A DNA stretch of 64,000 nt from Acidobacteriota bacterium (GCA_031296105.1 JARLGJ010000057.1:1-64000); one strand, 5' to 3'. Shown: positions 35,896-44,878, numbered from the stretch's first letter. Notes: generated by a model from the letters alone, not told the origin. Numbers and translations are program-made.

Positions 35896-36603
35896 TCACT
35901 CCCGATACCTATCCGGCAACTTACTGTTGATGGCCTTGCGCACGGCGAGCAGCAGCTCATCGCGCGAGGCGAACTGGCGCGGGTCGAGCGGCGGGTGAAA
36001 GTGGATTTCCAGAGGGACTTTGCGCAGGCGCAGGCCGCCCTTGGGCCAGGCGTCGTGCGTGCCCACAATGGTGATGGGCACCACGGGAACCGAGGCTTCC
36101 ATGGCCAGGTGAAATGGGCCTTTTTTGAAGGGCAGCAGGCGTCCGTCGCGCGAGCGCGTGCCTTCGGGAAACACCATCATGCCCAGGCCGGATTGCAGCG
36201 TGCGCACGGCCTGCCGCACGCTATCGATGGCCGCCGAACGGTTCTTGCGGTTGACGGCGATGAACTCGCCGGCCCGCATGGCGCGTCCGAAGAGCGGAAT
36301 GCGGAAGAGTTCCTGCTTGGCCATGATGGAGACGCGGCGCGGCAACTCGGGAGTAATCAGCGGCGGGTCCAGGTTCGACGTGTGATTGGCCATGAAGAGA
36401 TAGGCCTTCGCGGGATCAAGCTGCTCGCGGCCGAAGACCGTAACACGCAATCCGGCCAGGCGGCATCCGGTGCGCGCCGCCCATAGCGAGAGGCCGTACA
36501 GAGCGTCCACGCGCCCGGTGATGTAGAGCGCGGGAAAGCCTCCCACGGCCGCGACCAGGGCCATGGTGACCCAACAGAAAACGCAGAACAGCAGTCGTAT
36601 CAC
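35896..36603 (-). CDS. plsC: 1-acyl-sn-glycerol-3-phosphate acyltransferase
   Basis: A 235-residue membrane-associated acyltransferase that makes phosphatidic acid. It has the catalytic NHxxxxD (NHTSNLD, ~73-79), glycerol-phosphate-binding FPEGTRS (~145-151), and an N-terminal hydrophobic anchor. It is the last gene of the ldcA-mpl-M61-plsC operon and overlaps the M61 gene by 4 bases (ATGA). Confidence 0.9.
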   Translation of the reverse strand: MIRLLFCVFCWVTMALVAAVGGFPALYITGRVDALYGLSLWAARTGCRLAGLRVTVFGREQLDPAKAYLFMANHTSNLDPPLITPELPRRVSIMAKQELFRIPLFGRAMRAGEFIAVNRKNRSAAIDSVRQAVRTLQSGLGMMVFPEGTRSRDGRLLPFKKGPFHLAMEASVPVVPITIVGTHDAWPKGGLRLRKVPLEIHFHPPLDPRQFASRDELLLAVRKAINSKLPDRYRE

Positions 36604-38471
36604 TCGGCTTCGGAATCTCCACGCAGAAAGGCGCGGCGGTGTTGCATTTGCGCGGGCGTTACACCGGCCACGTCTTCCAACTGATATTCGTCGATTTTAT
36701 GCGCCAGCACCGCAAGGTCAAGCTCGCGCGTGGCGCCCGCGGGGTTGGCAATTTTCAAATGCAAAGGAGTGTGTGGATCATGATGACGCAGCGCCTGTTG
36801 GAAGTTGCGCGCCGGCTTGCCGTCGGCTTCCAGAATCTGATCGCCCGCGTGCAGGCCTGCCTGTGCGGCGGGCGAGCCATCGTCCACGCGCACGATGGCC
36901 ACGCCACGGCCCATGGGACGCGCGACGGTAAAGCCAGGATAGGACTGCTCGGTGGCACGCACCGCGAGATGCAGCCCGACATAGGAGAAGAATTTGTCGT
37001 AAGGAATTTCGTCGGTGCCGGAGACGTAGCGTGTGAAGAAATCACGGAAATCGTTGCCGGTGAGTTCTTGCAGCTTCACGCGCACGCCCTCGGAGTCGTC
37101 GAAGAAGACGCCGGCCTTGGCATCGCGATTCATGCTCAGGAAGAGGTCGCGCAGCGAACGGTGGCCGTTGGTGAGGCGGCGCATTTCCAGGTCGATGAGA
37201 AAGCCGAGAACTTCTCCCTTGGTGTAGTAGGAAATGCTGCGCTCGGGGCGGCGATAGGCGGCGTAGCCGTCGAACCACGTCTCCAGGCTCGACTGCTCGG
37301 CCGACTGCGTGCGATGCGCGGGGCGCGACTGCAACATGCCAATGGTCTGCGCGAGTTGCGCCAAGGCTTGCCGCTCGTCGTTGATGCCCGCGCGCGATTG
37401 CAGAATGTCGGCCACCGTGCTGGTGACGCCTTCACTGAACCACAGGGCTGTCGAATCCTGCTCGCGCGTGTAGTCCACCGGCTCCAAGGAGCGCGGACGG
37501 ATGCGCTTGACGTTCCAGGAGTGGAAGAACTCGTGGGCGCTGATGCCCGATGCGTTGGCCACATTCTGCTGCATCACGGCGAGCGGAATGTCGATGGTCG
37601 TGGCGCAGGCGTGCTCCATGCCGCCGCGGCCGGAGCCGTGCGCAACGAGGAATAGGAACGTGTAGTCGGCGCAGGGATGGTCGTGCATCCAGTCGTTGCC
37701 CGCGGCGGTGATGCGCCGCAGCATGGCGCCGAGCGTGGCGAGATCAACCTCCGGGGAATCCACGGCGAGGTGATAGGTGGTGTGGTCCTGCACAAAGCTG
37801 GTCTCGTAGAGCTTTCCCAGCATGGCGGGCGCATCCACCAGGCGATCGTAACTGGGCGCAGTGGCCACCGCCGAGGCGGGCGCGGCAAGCTCCTCCGCCG
37901 TGCGCGCGCCAAAGACGCCGCCATCGCGCAGAGAGACCGCGGCGGGCACATCCAAAAGGCGCACGGAGACCGGCGCCGAACGCTCGTCGGGACGATAGAC
38001 GAGCACCTCGGCCCAGTTGAAGAACGAAAACTCGGGGCTGGCGCTGGCACCGAAGGGACCAGGGTCGTCGAGATGAATGTCGTAGCTGAAGGTGAGGCAA
38101 GGATTGTCGCCGGTGGATTGAAACTGCCAGGCGGACTTGTTGACCTTGCGGGCGCGGGCTTCGAGTGCGTCGCAGCCATCGCAGATCCACATCGGCACGC
38201 CCTCGTAGGCCTCGAAGCGGTCGACGTTCACGGCAAAATCGCGCACCTGGTAGAGCGCGTTCCACACCGGAAGCTGCAACTCGCCGACGGGCTGGCGGGT
38301 GACGGCATCGACGTGCACCATGTGCTCGGCCGCGTGCTTGAGGCTGACGCCGTAGGCCACGCCCCGCGCGGGACACCAGTAGTCGGGCGGCTGAGTTTGC
38401 GCAAACACCGTCGCCGATGCAGCGACAAGCAGAGCAAGCGTCAATCGTTGAACCACGAGGCGAAGTTTCAC
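36600..38471 (-). CDS. M61-family (glycyl aminopeptidase-like) metallopeptidase with PDZ domain
   Basis: A 623-residue exported protease. Signal peptide to ~25 (LLVAASATVFAQ). The N-terminal beta domain is followed by the catalytic gluzincin domain: GGMEHAC, the zinc motif HEFFH in SAHEFFHSWNVKRIRP, and the third ligand Glu in WFSEGVT. A C-terminal PDZ domain follows (VRVDDGSPAAQAGLHAGDQIL). Known M61 members cleave N-terminal Gly or Ala. It is translationally coupled to mpl and plsC by 4-base overlaps, suggesting an envelope role. Confidence 0.88.
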   Translation of the reverse strand: MKLRLVVQRLTLALLVAASATVFAQTQPPDYWCPARGVAYGVSLKHAAEHMVHVDAVTRQPVGELQLPVWNALYQVRDFAVNVDRFEAYEGVPMWICDGCDALEARARKVNKSAWQFQSTGDNPCLTFSYDIHLDDPGPFGASASPEFSFFNWAEVLVYRPDERSAPVSVRLLDVPAAVSLRDGGVFGARTAEELAAPASAVATAPSYDRLVDAPAMLGKLYETSFVQDHTTYHLAVDSPEVDLATLGAMLRRITAAGNDWMHDHPCADYTFLFLVAHGSGRGGMEHACATTIDIPLAVMQQNVANASGISAHEFFHSWNVKRIRPRSLEPVDYTREQDSTALWFSEGVTSTVADILQSRAGINDERQALAQLAQTIGMLQSRPAHRTQSAEQSSLETWFDGYAAYRRPERSISYYTKGEVLGFLIDLEMRRLTNGHRSLRDLFLSMNRDAKAGVFFDDSEGVRVKLQELTGNDFRDFFTRYVSGTDEIPYDKFFSYVGLHLAVRATEQSYPGFTVARPMGRGVAIVRVDDGSPAAQAGLHAGDQILEADGKPARNFQQALRHHDPHTPLHLKIANPAGATRELDLAVLAHKIDEYQLEDVAGVTPAQMQHRRAFLRGDSEAE

Positions 38472-39874
38472 GGAAGGGCCTCCAGCGCGGCGGGAAGTTT
38501 TTCGTAGATGCCGCCAAAGCCTCCGTTGGAGAGGATGGCGACCACGTCTCCGGCGCGCAGTTGCGGCACAATTGCCGAGACGATGGCGGCGGCGTCCTTG
38601 TGCTCTTCGGCCGCAATGCCGCGCGCATTCAACTCGGCAAGGACGCGGCTCACGTCAAGGCGTTCGTCCTCGCGCAGGGCGTCGGTGGTTTTAAAGAAGA
38701 CGCTGGCCAGCACCACGCGGTTGGCTTTGGCAAGGGCCTCCACCAGTTCACCGTGAAAGACGTTGCGGCGCATGGTGTTGGAGCGCGGCTCGAAGACGGC
38801 CCACAGGCGGCGACCCGCGTAGCGCGCACGCAGAGCGGTGAGGGTGGCGGCAATGGCCGTGGGATGATGCGCGAAGTCGTCGATGATGGTGACGCCCTTG
38901 ACCTCGGCGCGAACCTCGAGGCGGCGCTTGACGGACTTGAAGCCGGACAGCGCCGCGGCAATCTCCCGCGGCGTGATGCCATAGGAAAAGGCGAGGGCGG
39001 CAGCGGCCGTGGCGTTGAGCACGTTGTACTCGCCGGCCAGCGGGAAGGCAAAGTCGGCGAAGTGTTTGCCTTCGCGCAGCACGGTCCAGAGGGTGCGCGT
39101 GGACTCGTATTGCACGTTGACGATGCGCCAGAAGGAATCTTCGCGGAAGCCGTAGCGCTCCACGGGACAGAAGGCCTTGGCGACGCACTCGGTGACGTTC
39201 TCGTGTCCGTCCCAGGCGATGACGCGGCCGCGGCGCGGCACCAGATTCACCAGGCGCTTGAAGGCGAACTTGACGGCCTCGAGGTCACGGTAGATGTCGG
39301 CGTGGTCGAACTCGACGGCCGTGAGAATCACAGCGTCGGGAAAGTAGTGCAGGAACTTCGGGCCTTTGTCGAAGAAGGCGGTGTCGTACTCGTCGCCTTC
39401 AATGACGAACTCGGGGCCGTCGCTGACCGCGAAGCTGGAGCCGAAGTTTTCGGCGATGCCGCCGATGAGAAACGACGGACGGCGTCCGGCGGCGGCAAAG
39501 ATCCAGGAGGTCATGCTGGTGGTGGTGGTTTTGCCGTGCGTGCCGGCGATGACCAGCGAGTGCTTTCCGGTAAGGAATTCCTTATGGGTCAGCTCCGGCA
39601 TGGAGGTCATCGGGAGGCGATGATCCAGCACGTACTCCAGCTCGGGATTGCCGCGCGAGATGGCGTTGCCGACCACGACGAGATCGGGCGCGGGTTCGAG
39701 GTTGTGCTCCGCGAAGGGCTGCATCACCTGTACGCCCAACGAGGCGAGAAAGGTGGACATGGGCGGATAGGCGGCGGCATCCGAGCCGCGCACCTCCCAG
39801 CCGCGAGCTTTCAACATTCCGGCCAACGATGCCATGGCCGTACCGCAGATACCAATCAGATGTACCGACTTCAT
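38468..39874 (-). CDS. mpl: UDP-MurNAc:L-Ala-D-Glu-mDAP ligase (murein recycling)
   Basis: A 468-residue Mur-ligase-family enzyme. It has a Rossmann-like start (HLIGICGTAMASLAGMLK), an ATP loop GTHGKTTTTS at 111-120, VEFDHADIY, AGEYNVLNATAAAA, DDFAHHPTAIAATL and a C-terminal domain. IDDFAHHP, the short first domain and the GICGTAM start are characteristic of Mpl rather than MurC. It reattaches recovered tripeptide to UDP-MurNAc. It sits directly after ldcA, whose product trims tetrapeptide to tripeptide, so the pair forms a coherent recycling step. Confidence 0.92.
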   Translation of the reverse strand: MKSVHLIGICGTAMASLAGMLKARGWEVRGSDAAAYPPMSTFLASLGVQVMQPFAEHNLEPAPDLVVVGNAISRGNPELEYVLDHRLPMTSMPELTHKEFLTGKHSLVIAGTHGKTTTTSMTSWIFAAAGRRPSFLIGGIAENFGSSFAVSDGPEFVIEGDEYDTAFFDKGPKFLHYFPDAVILTAVEFDHADIYRDLEAVKFAFKRLVNLVPRRGRVIAWDGHENVTECVAKAFCPVERYGFREDSFWRIVNVQYESTRTLWTVLREGKHFADFAFPLAGEYNVLNATAAAALAFSYGITPREIAAALSGFKSVKRRLEVRAEVKGVTIIDDFAHHPTAIAATLTALRARYAGRRLWAVFEPRSNTMRRNVFHGELVEALAKANRVVLASVFFKTTDALREDERLDVSRVLAELNARGIAAEEHKDAAAIVSAIVPQLRAGDVVAILSNGGFGGIYEKLPAALEALP

Positions 39875-40827
39875 TCCACTTCCCTGAGGTTGCGCATGAC
39901 GGTGGCGGCCTCGGTGACCAGGCTGACCTCGCGCGGGGTGCTGATGAGACGCGCGGGCACGCCGAAGGGCAGCGTGACGTTGCCGCGCGCGACGTGTCCC
40001 GAGGGGAATCCGAAGACAACCGGCAGGCCGAGCGGAGCGAGAATGCGCAGGATCACCGCTTCCAAAGGCTCCTCGCGGCCCTGCGGCTGGCAGTTCAGCA
40101 TTTCGCCGAAGATGACGCCGCGCACACCGGCGAGTTTGCCCGCCTGCAAGAGCTGCATCAACATGCGGTCGATGCGGTAGGGACGCTCGTTGACGTCTTC
40201 GAGAAACAGGATCTTGCCCGAGGTTTCAATCTCCCAGGGCGTGCCCAAAGAGGCCACCACAAGGGAGAGACAGCCGCCGGTGATGGTGCCGCTGGCCTCG
40301 CCTTCCACCAGAGAACGCACGCCGCTGGCGGGCGCGTAGGCAAAGCCGAGGGGCTGTCCGCTGAGCGCGGCGAAGAGCGAGATGAGATCGGCGCGGCCGT
40401 TGTGAAAATCGGTGGCCAGCATGGGACCGTGAAAGCAGACGATGCCGGCGCGGTCGAGGGCGATGAGCAGCGCGGTGATGTCGCTGTAGCCGAGGAAGGG
40501 CTTGGCCTTCTCGCGCAGGCGGGCGAAGTCGAGGAGCGGCAGCAGATAGTTGCAGCCGTATCCGCCGCGGGCGCTGATGATGGCGTCCACGTCTTCGCGC
40601 TCCCACAGGCTGCGCAGGGTGTTGGCGCGCGCCTCGGGAGTGCCGGCGAAATCGCCGTCGGGCGTGGTTACGGTGTTCTCGATCTTCCAGCCGGTGAGCG
40701 CGGCCAGGGCGGCACAGCCCTGGAGAAAGTCCATGGGATCGGCGGTGCTCGCCAGGCTGACGACGCCGAGACGGCCCCCGCGCGGCAGGGCGTGCGGACG
40801 CACGCCATTCTGTAGGGGTTGTTCCAT
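39871..40827 (-). CDS. ldcA: LD-carboxypeptidase (S66)
   Basis: A 318-residue cytoplasmic serine peptidase that removes the terminal D-Ala from recycled murein tetrapeptides. Nucleophile Ser 115 is in FLGYSDITALL. The catalytic Glu lies in FLEDVNERPYRIDRML and the His in FGFPSGHV. ARGGYG precedes the nucleophile as in the family. First gene of a four-gene operon in which every junction overlaps by 4 bases. Confidence 0.93.
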   Translation of the reverse strand: MEQPLQNGVRPHALPRGGRLGVVSLASTADPMDFLQGCAALAALTGWKIENTVTTPDGDFAGTPEARANTLRSLWEREDVDAIISARGGYGCNYLLPLLDFARLREKAKPFLGYSDITALLIALDRAGIVCFHGPMLATDFHNGRADLISLFAALSGQPLGFAYAPASGVRSLVEGEASGTITGGCLSLVVASLGTPWEIETSGKILFLEDVNERPYRIDRMLMQLLQAGKLAGVRGVIFGEMLNCQPQGREEPLEAVILRILAPLGLPVVFGFPSGHVARGNVTLPFGVPARLISTPREVSLVTEAATVMRNLREVE

Positions 40828-41162
40828 GGATAGATGGTAAACGAAAAGCGCCCCGGTCTGCGTTAATCATTGAGGTTACGCAGGTTACCCGCCAAAAGTG
40901 TCCGGGGTGCGCTGCCGCCGTGGGCGAGGAATCCGCGCGGCTTCTGGAGTGGGTGCTCCCGACGGTTCCAAAACGGGAGGCGCCGGTGACCGAAGTGCGA
41001 GCAAGGGGGTGCACAAATAACGGGCGCGGGCAGAGAATCTCCGGTGGCGAATTGCCCGGATTGCGCAGTGGCAAGCCGCCATCATCGTGCGCCTCTTTCA
41101 AGAGAGGCTGCTCTCTGCTTCCGAGGAAGAGGCCAGGTGCGCCGATCAGGAAGGAGAGTTTT
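40828..41162. promoter_or_regulatory. Divergent spacer between ldcA and the cytochrome c gene
   Basis: 335 bp without a gene; it should hold both promoters. A short GTTACGCAGGTTACC word of the dispersed repeat lies near 40872. The cytochrome ribosome site AGGAAGGAG is clear at the end. Confidence 0.45.
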
Positions 41163-41579
41163 ATGAAATGGCGCAATGCTCTGATTATCGTCGCAGTGAT
41201 TCTCCTCATGGTACCCGTGGTGTTTTCGCAAAACTCCAGCGTCAAACAGGTTCCCATTAAAAATGTTCCCGCTGCCGACGGGCAGCAGATGTATGCGGCG
41301 TATTGCGCGAGCTGCCATGGCGCGGATGGACGCGGCGGCCCGGCAGCGCTGTCGTTGCGGCGCGCGCCGGCGGACCTGACGCAACTGTCGCGGCAAAACC
41401 AGGGACGATATCCGTCTCTGCGGGTGCAGCAGACGATTCTGGCGAGCACGCATAGCTCGGAGATGCCGCAGTGGCGCGGATTGTTCTACTCTCTGTGCCC
41501 GGGCAATCGCATGGCCGAGGCCGAGACCATGGCGCGCGGCGTGAACCTGGCGCGTTACGTGGAGACTTTGCAGCGGTAA
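41163..41579 (+). CDS. Small secreted class I cytochrome c
   Basis: A 138-residue protein with a signal peptide (NALIIVAVILLMVPVVFSQ) and a single heme c site CASCH in MYAAYCASCHGADGRGGPAA. A plausible distal Met lies in HSSEMPQWRG. About 110 mature residues, as in periplasmic electron carriers. Strong ribosome site AGGAAGGAG 5 bases before the ATG. No oxidase or dehydrogenase gene is adjacent, so its partner is unknown. A terminator follows. Confidence 0.88.
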   Translation: MKWRNALIIVAVILLMVPVVFSQNSSVKQVPIKNVPAADGQQMYAAYCASCHGADGRGGPAALSLRRAPADLTQLSRQNQGRYPSLRVQQTILASTHSSEMPQWRGLFYSLCPGNRMAEAETMARGVNLARYVETLQR

Positions 41580-41612
41580 AACAGATCCGGCGAACGTACC
41601 GGTGAGGAGGAA

Positions 41613-41665
41613 ACTGCCCCACGCCACGGAAGTCCGGTGGCGATGGGGCAGTTATTTGTTTTACA
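41613..41665 (+). terminator. Rho-independent terminator of the cytochrome c gene
   Basis: Stem ACTGCCCCACGCCAC/GTGGCGATGGGGCAGT with one bulge, followed by TATTTGTTTT. Confidence 0.75.
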
Positions 41666-41688
41666 GAAATGAGAAAATCCCAGGTTAA

Positions 41689-41957
41689 GAAATGTCTGAA
41701 TAAATTGGAATTTGTCAGGGTATGGCTTCAGCCATACCGCTAAGTTGGAAACTATTATGTCGCGGCTTTAGCCGCTGGGGGTGGAGGTCTGTCTAGGATA
41801 AAACAGCTTTCCCTCAGGGGCTGAAGCCCCTGTGTTTATGCGGCTTCTACGGCACGGATAAATCCGTGCCCTGACAAAACACTTCCCATCAAAATCTACT
41901 GGTGACCGGTTAAACTCCCGCAGAATAGCTCGCTAGACTGCCTTATTCGGAGCTTCC
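41689..41957. mobile_element. MITE-like element A2 (269 bp), inverted copy of A1
   Basis: Ends GAAATGTCTGAATAAA and (read inward from the right) GGAAGCTCCGAATAAG, flanked by TTAA (41685-41688) and CTAA (41958-41961), a diverged YTAR-type duplication. It is inserted inside a CCCAGGTT repeat, whose halves lie at 41679-41688 and 41958 onward. The middle is identical to A1 over more than 60 bp in reverse orientation. Confidence 0.75.
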
Positions 41958-42021
41958 CTAACTCGCGCTGCTCGCGAACCCTGCGCTCAGCCCAGGTTAG
42001 CTTCGCGAACCTGGGGCACAA
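41958..42021. repeat. CCCAGGTT palindromic repeat (family B)
   Basis: CTCGCGCTGCTCGCGAACC then CCCAGGTTAGCTTCGCGAACCTGGGGCAC, just downstream of folE. Also found at 22798-22857 (inverted), 35789, 52073 and 58816. Confidence 0.7.
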
Positions 42022-42037
42022 ACAGTTCCTTCGCCCC

Positions 42038-42655
42038 TTACACGCCGGTGGGCGACTTCTGGCGCACCAGGGAGAGGAACTCGTTGCGCGTGGATTGCTG
42101 GCGGAAGGCGCCGAGCATGGCCGAGGTGACGGCCGCCGAGTGCTGCTTCTCCACGCCGCGCATCATCATGCAAAGGTGGCGCGCCTCCACGACCACGCCC
42201 ACACCCTGCGGCTTGATGATCTCCTGAATGGCTTCGGCCAGTTCGGTGGTCAGGCGCTCCTGCACTTGCAGGCGGCGGGCAAAGACCTCCACCAGGCGCG
42301 GCAGCTTGCTGAGGCCGATGACCTTGCCGTTGGGTATGTAGGCGATGTGCACCTTGCCGAAGAACGGCAGCATGTGATGCTCGCACATGCTGAACATCTC
42401 GATGTCCTTGACGATCACCATCTCGTCGTAATCGACGGTGAAGAGAGCGCCGTTGACTACCTCAGCGGGCTTGAGGTTGTAGCCGCTGGTGAGGTAGGCG
42501 AAGGACTTGACCACGCGGGCGGGCGTGTCGAGCAGGCCTTCGCGCGAAGGGTCTTCGCCGAGGCGCGCGAGGGTCTCGCGGATGAGCTGTTCAAAGCTGG
42601 CGCTCTCCAGAGTGGGGGCGGATTCGGTGTGATTCTGCAAAGATGTGGCTTTCAT
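42038..42655 (-). CDS. folE: GTP cyclohydrolase I
   Basis: A 205-residue enzyme that converts GTP to 7,8-dihydroneopterin triphosphate, the entry to folate, biopterin and queuosine synthesis. Zinc ligands Cys 91, His 94 (MCEHHMLP) and Cys 162 ([10 protein letters not shown]) have the same spacing as E. coli FolE (110, 113, 181). STRNEF near the end is also typical. Its ATG overlaps the stop of the upstream PTPS gene by 4 bases. Confidence 0.95.
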   Translation of the reverse strand: MKATSLQNHTESAPTLESASFEQLIRETLARLGEDPSREGLLDTPARVVKSFAYLTSGYNLKPAEVVNGALFTVDYDEMVIVKDIEMFSMCEHHMLPFFGKVHIAYIPNGKVIGLSKLPRLVEVFARRLQVQERLTTELAEAIQEIIKPQGVGVVVEARHLCMMMRGVEKQHSAAVTSAMLGAFRQQSTRNEFLSLVRQKSPTGV

Positions 42656-43107
42656 GGCTGCTCTTCTCCCGGACGGCCGCCAAGCGGCGGCGCGGTGTGC
42701 GCGGCGGGATGGAATTCAAAGGAATTGTTGGCCGTCTCCTCAATGCGCACTCCTTCCAGATGAGCCGGAAGGCCGGCGCGATGCAGGCGGCGGGCAATTT
42801 CCAGAGTGAGATTTTCAGTGGTGGGAACCGCCGCGGAAAACACGGGCAGCAGGTTCAGGTTCGTGTGATCGAAGGGGTCGAGCACCAGGCGGCGCACCGC
42901 GGCGTCCAGTTCGCCGAGGTCGCAGACCATGCCGGTGACAGGGTCCAAGGGGCCGCTGACGGTGACCTCCAGAAAATAATTATGCCCGTGCCCGTGCGGG
43001 TTGTTGCACTTGCCATAGACGGCGCGGTTTTGCGCGTCGCTGAGCGCCAGCTGATGCAGGCGGTGCGAGGCGCTGAAGAGATAGCGGCGGGTGAGATGAA
43101 CTTTCAC
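42652..43107 (-). CDS. 6-pyruvoyl-tetrahydropterin synthase/QueD family, copy 1
   Basis: A 151-residue protein. Zinc ligands are His 15 (SASH) and the HGH pair in [13 protein letters not shown] (His 40 and 42); Cys 34 is the catalytic Cys. [13 protein letters not shown] supplies the conserved Glu. The Cys region satisfies both the eukaryotic PTPS pattern (C-x5-HGH) and the QueD pattern (C-x3-HGH), because residue 38 is His. So it could make pyruvoyl-tetrahydropterin or carboxy-tetrahydropterin. The GTG start has GGAG upstream. One base separates it from copy 2. Confidence 0.85.
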   Translation of the reverse strand: MKVHLTRRYLFSASHRLHQLALSDAQNRAVYGKCNNPHGHGHNYFLEVTVSGPLDPVTGMVCDLGELDAAVRRLVLDPFDHTNLNLLPVFSAAVPTTENLTLEIARRLHRAGLPAHLEGVRIEETANNSFEFHPAAHTAPPLGGRPGEEQP

Positions 43108-43108
43108 G

Positions 43109-43516
43109 CTATTCTCCGTAGTAATCCACAAAGAGATCGGGCATTTCGTACAAGCGCACGCGGTGCAGGCGGGCCGGAGCCAGATGCGGCTGCAGGCGCT
43201 GCCAGATGGCCACAGAGAGATTCTCCGTGGTGGGCACCTTGGCGGCAAACTCGGCGACCTCGTGGTTCAGGTGGCGATGGTCGAAATCGTCGAGCACGCT
43301 GCGCTGCAAAATGTCCTTGAGGTGCTTGAGGTCGATGACAAAGCCGGTGACCGCGTCCACTTCGCCGCAGACGGTGACCTCGAGCGTGTAGTTGTGCCCG
43401 TGTCCGTTGCGGTTGGCGCACTTACCGAAGCGCCGCTGGTTCTCCGCGTCACTCCACTGGGGAACGTGATAGAAGTGCGCGGCGGAAAATTCAGCGCGGC
43501 GGGTTAGGTAGATCAT
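43109..43516 (-). CDS. 6-pyruvoyl-tetrahydropterin synthase family, copy 2
   Basis: A 135-residue paralogue and first gene of the pterin operon. Zinc ligands His 14 (SAAH), His 39 and His 41, catalytic Cys 33 in GKCANRNGHGHNY, and PTTENLSVAIW. This is the eukaryotic-type PTPS pattern (C-x5-HGH) without the QueD-type His. DAVTGFVIDLKHLK matches the family. Together with copy 1 and FolE it suggests a dedicated pterin product such as tetrahydrobiopterin; no sepiapterin reductase or queuosine partner (queC/E) is in the window. Confidence 0.87.
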   Translation of the reverse strand: MIYLTRRAEFSAAHFYHVPQWSDAENQRRFGKCANRNGHGHNYTLEVTVCGEVDAVTGFVIDLKHLKDILQRSVLDDFDHRHLNHEVAEFAAKVPTTENLSVAIWQRLQPHLAPARLHRVRLYEMPDLFVDYYGE

Positions 43517-43534
43517 GGCGGCTCCAGACTACTT

Positions 43535-43667
43535 CGAAGCTGTTTCATAACCTGATGCAGGGCGCTGCAACACGTTCCCTCAGGGGCTAAAGCCAGCGAT
43601 TTTCCTGCTCCGAGGCGGCACGGCTGAAGCCGTGCCCTTTCAAAACCGGGTTATGAAATAGCGCCTA
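43535..43667. mobile_element. MITE-like element C1 (about 130 bp)
   Basis: Inverted ends GAAGCTGTTTCATAACC (left) and GGCGCTATTTCATAACC (right, read inward). The interior carries CCTCAGGGGCTAAAGCC and GGCACGGCTGAAGCCGTGCC. I could not define a target duplication. Resembles element C2 at 57.9 kb in plan. Confidence 0.6.
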
Positions 43668-43680
43668 AGAAAAAGACTGC

Positions 43681-44829
43681 TTAAGAATTGGATGCAGCAC
43701 CGGAGGAATTGGCTCCATGATTGCCCTCGGCGTCCGTTGCATACACACGGCCGCGCCACTCGACGGTTCCCTGCTCGTGCGCCGCGGCCGACTGCCGCAG
43801 CAATCCGGCGAACCAAGGCAGTCCGAAGAGGGAGAGCACGCTGACGAGGAACGGAAAGTGAGCGCGCGAGACGCGCAGATAAAACAACGCGAAGTTGGAG
43901 GCCGTGTACAGCCACAGCATGGCCAGGGCAAAGCCCATCAGAAAGTCGATGCTGCCCACGCCGCGCACGACGGCCAGCGCCGTCCAGAAGAGCGAGAACA
44001 GCAGAGAGCCAATGAGGCGGAGGAACTCCACGATGCGCTTTTGCGCCAGCGGGCGGGTGGCGGGAAAGAGCAGCGCCAGGTTCTTGGTCCATCCGGCGCG
44101 GAGAGCTTCCCAGGTGCTGTACATGCGGGTGCGGACCCGTCCGCGGCCGAGGCGGAAGTAAATGCGGCGGCCGGCGGATTTGTAGCGGCGCGCCAGGGCA
44201 ACGTCCTCCAGCAACTCTCCGGAGACCGCGGCAAAGCCGCCGAGCTTGCGATGGGCGGCGGCGCGGACGAGGATGTATTGTCCGTTGGCGGCGGCGTCGG
44301 GCATGGCGGGGTCGGAGACGCGGCGCGGGCTGTACTGGAAGGCCAACTCGCCGAAGATCAAAGGCATGAGCAGTTGCTGACGGATGCCGGTGAGAAGCTG
44401 CTCGGGCGAATACGAGAGCAGGTCCGCATTGTGAGCGCCGGCTTCGGCAACGGCCGCGGCAAGGGAATCTTCCAGGTGCTCGGTGTCGGCGTCGGTGAAA
44501 AGAATCCACTGCCCCTGCGCGGCTTTTTCTCCGGCGACGAGGGCGTTGACCTTGCCGCTCCAGCCCTCGGGCAGGGGCGGCGCGTCGAGCACATGCACAT
44601 CGAGCAGATCGGCGTTGGCGCCAATGAACGGGCACTGGCGCACGCGGGTGAAGCTCTCGGCAATTTGACGGGTGCGGTCGGTGCTGCCATCGTCCACTAC
44701 AAGAATCTCAAAGGGGATGCCGCGCTGCACCACCAGGGAGCGCAGGCAGCGCTCCAGATTGGCCTCCTCATTGCGCGCGGGAATGACGACGGAAATCTTG
44801 GGAACGGCAGACGGTACGGAAGTGGCCAT
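43681..44829 (-). CDS. Family 2 glycosyltransferase with C-terminal membrane helices (HpnB-like)
   Basis: A 382-residue protein. The GT-A domain starts KISVVIPARNEEANLERCL, with VVDDGSTD near 45-52, the metal-binding FTDADTEH near 111-118 and GELLEDVALARRYKSAG as the acceptor loop. Two or three C-terminal helices follow (~260-350). The overall shape resembles hopanoid-associated HpnB, but no hopanoid genes are near. ATG at MATSVPS chosen from the domain start. It diverges from the TlpA-like gene across 49 bp. Confidence 0.8.
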   Translation of the reverse strand: MATSVPSAVPKISVVIPARNEEANLERCLRSLVVQRGIPFEILVVDDGSTDRTRQIAESFTRVRQCPFIGANADLLDVHVLDAPPLPEGWSGKVNALVAGEKAAQGQWILFTDADTEHLEDSLAAAVAEAGAHNADLLSYSPEQLLTGIRQQLLMPLIFGELAFQYSPRRVSDPAMPDAAANGQYILVRAAAHRKLGGFAAVSGELLEDVALARRYKSAGRRIYFRLGRGRVRTRMYSTWEALRAGWTKNLALLFPATRPLAQKRIVEFLRLIGSLLFSLFWTALAVVRGVGSIDFLMGFALAMLWLYTASNFALFYLRVSRAHFPFLVSVLSLFGLPWFAGLLRQSAAAHEQGTVEWRGRVYATDAEGNHGANSSGAASNS

Positions 44830-44878
44830 GAGAACTCGATTCCAGAGATGGTTCCGGTTTATTATAAGGGACGTGAGA

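Noticed and set aside
38417-40180. 587-codon open frame opposite mpl and ldcA
   Set aside because: Spans two well-supported genes on the other strand and looks like no protein family.
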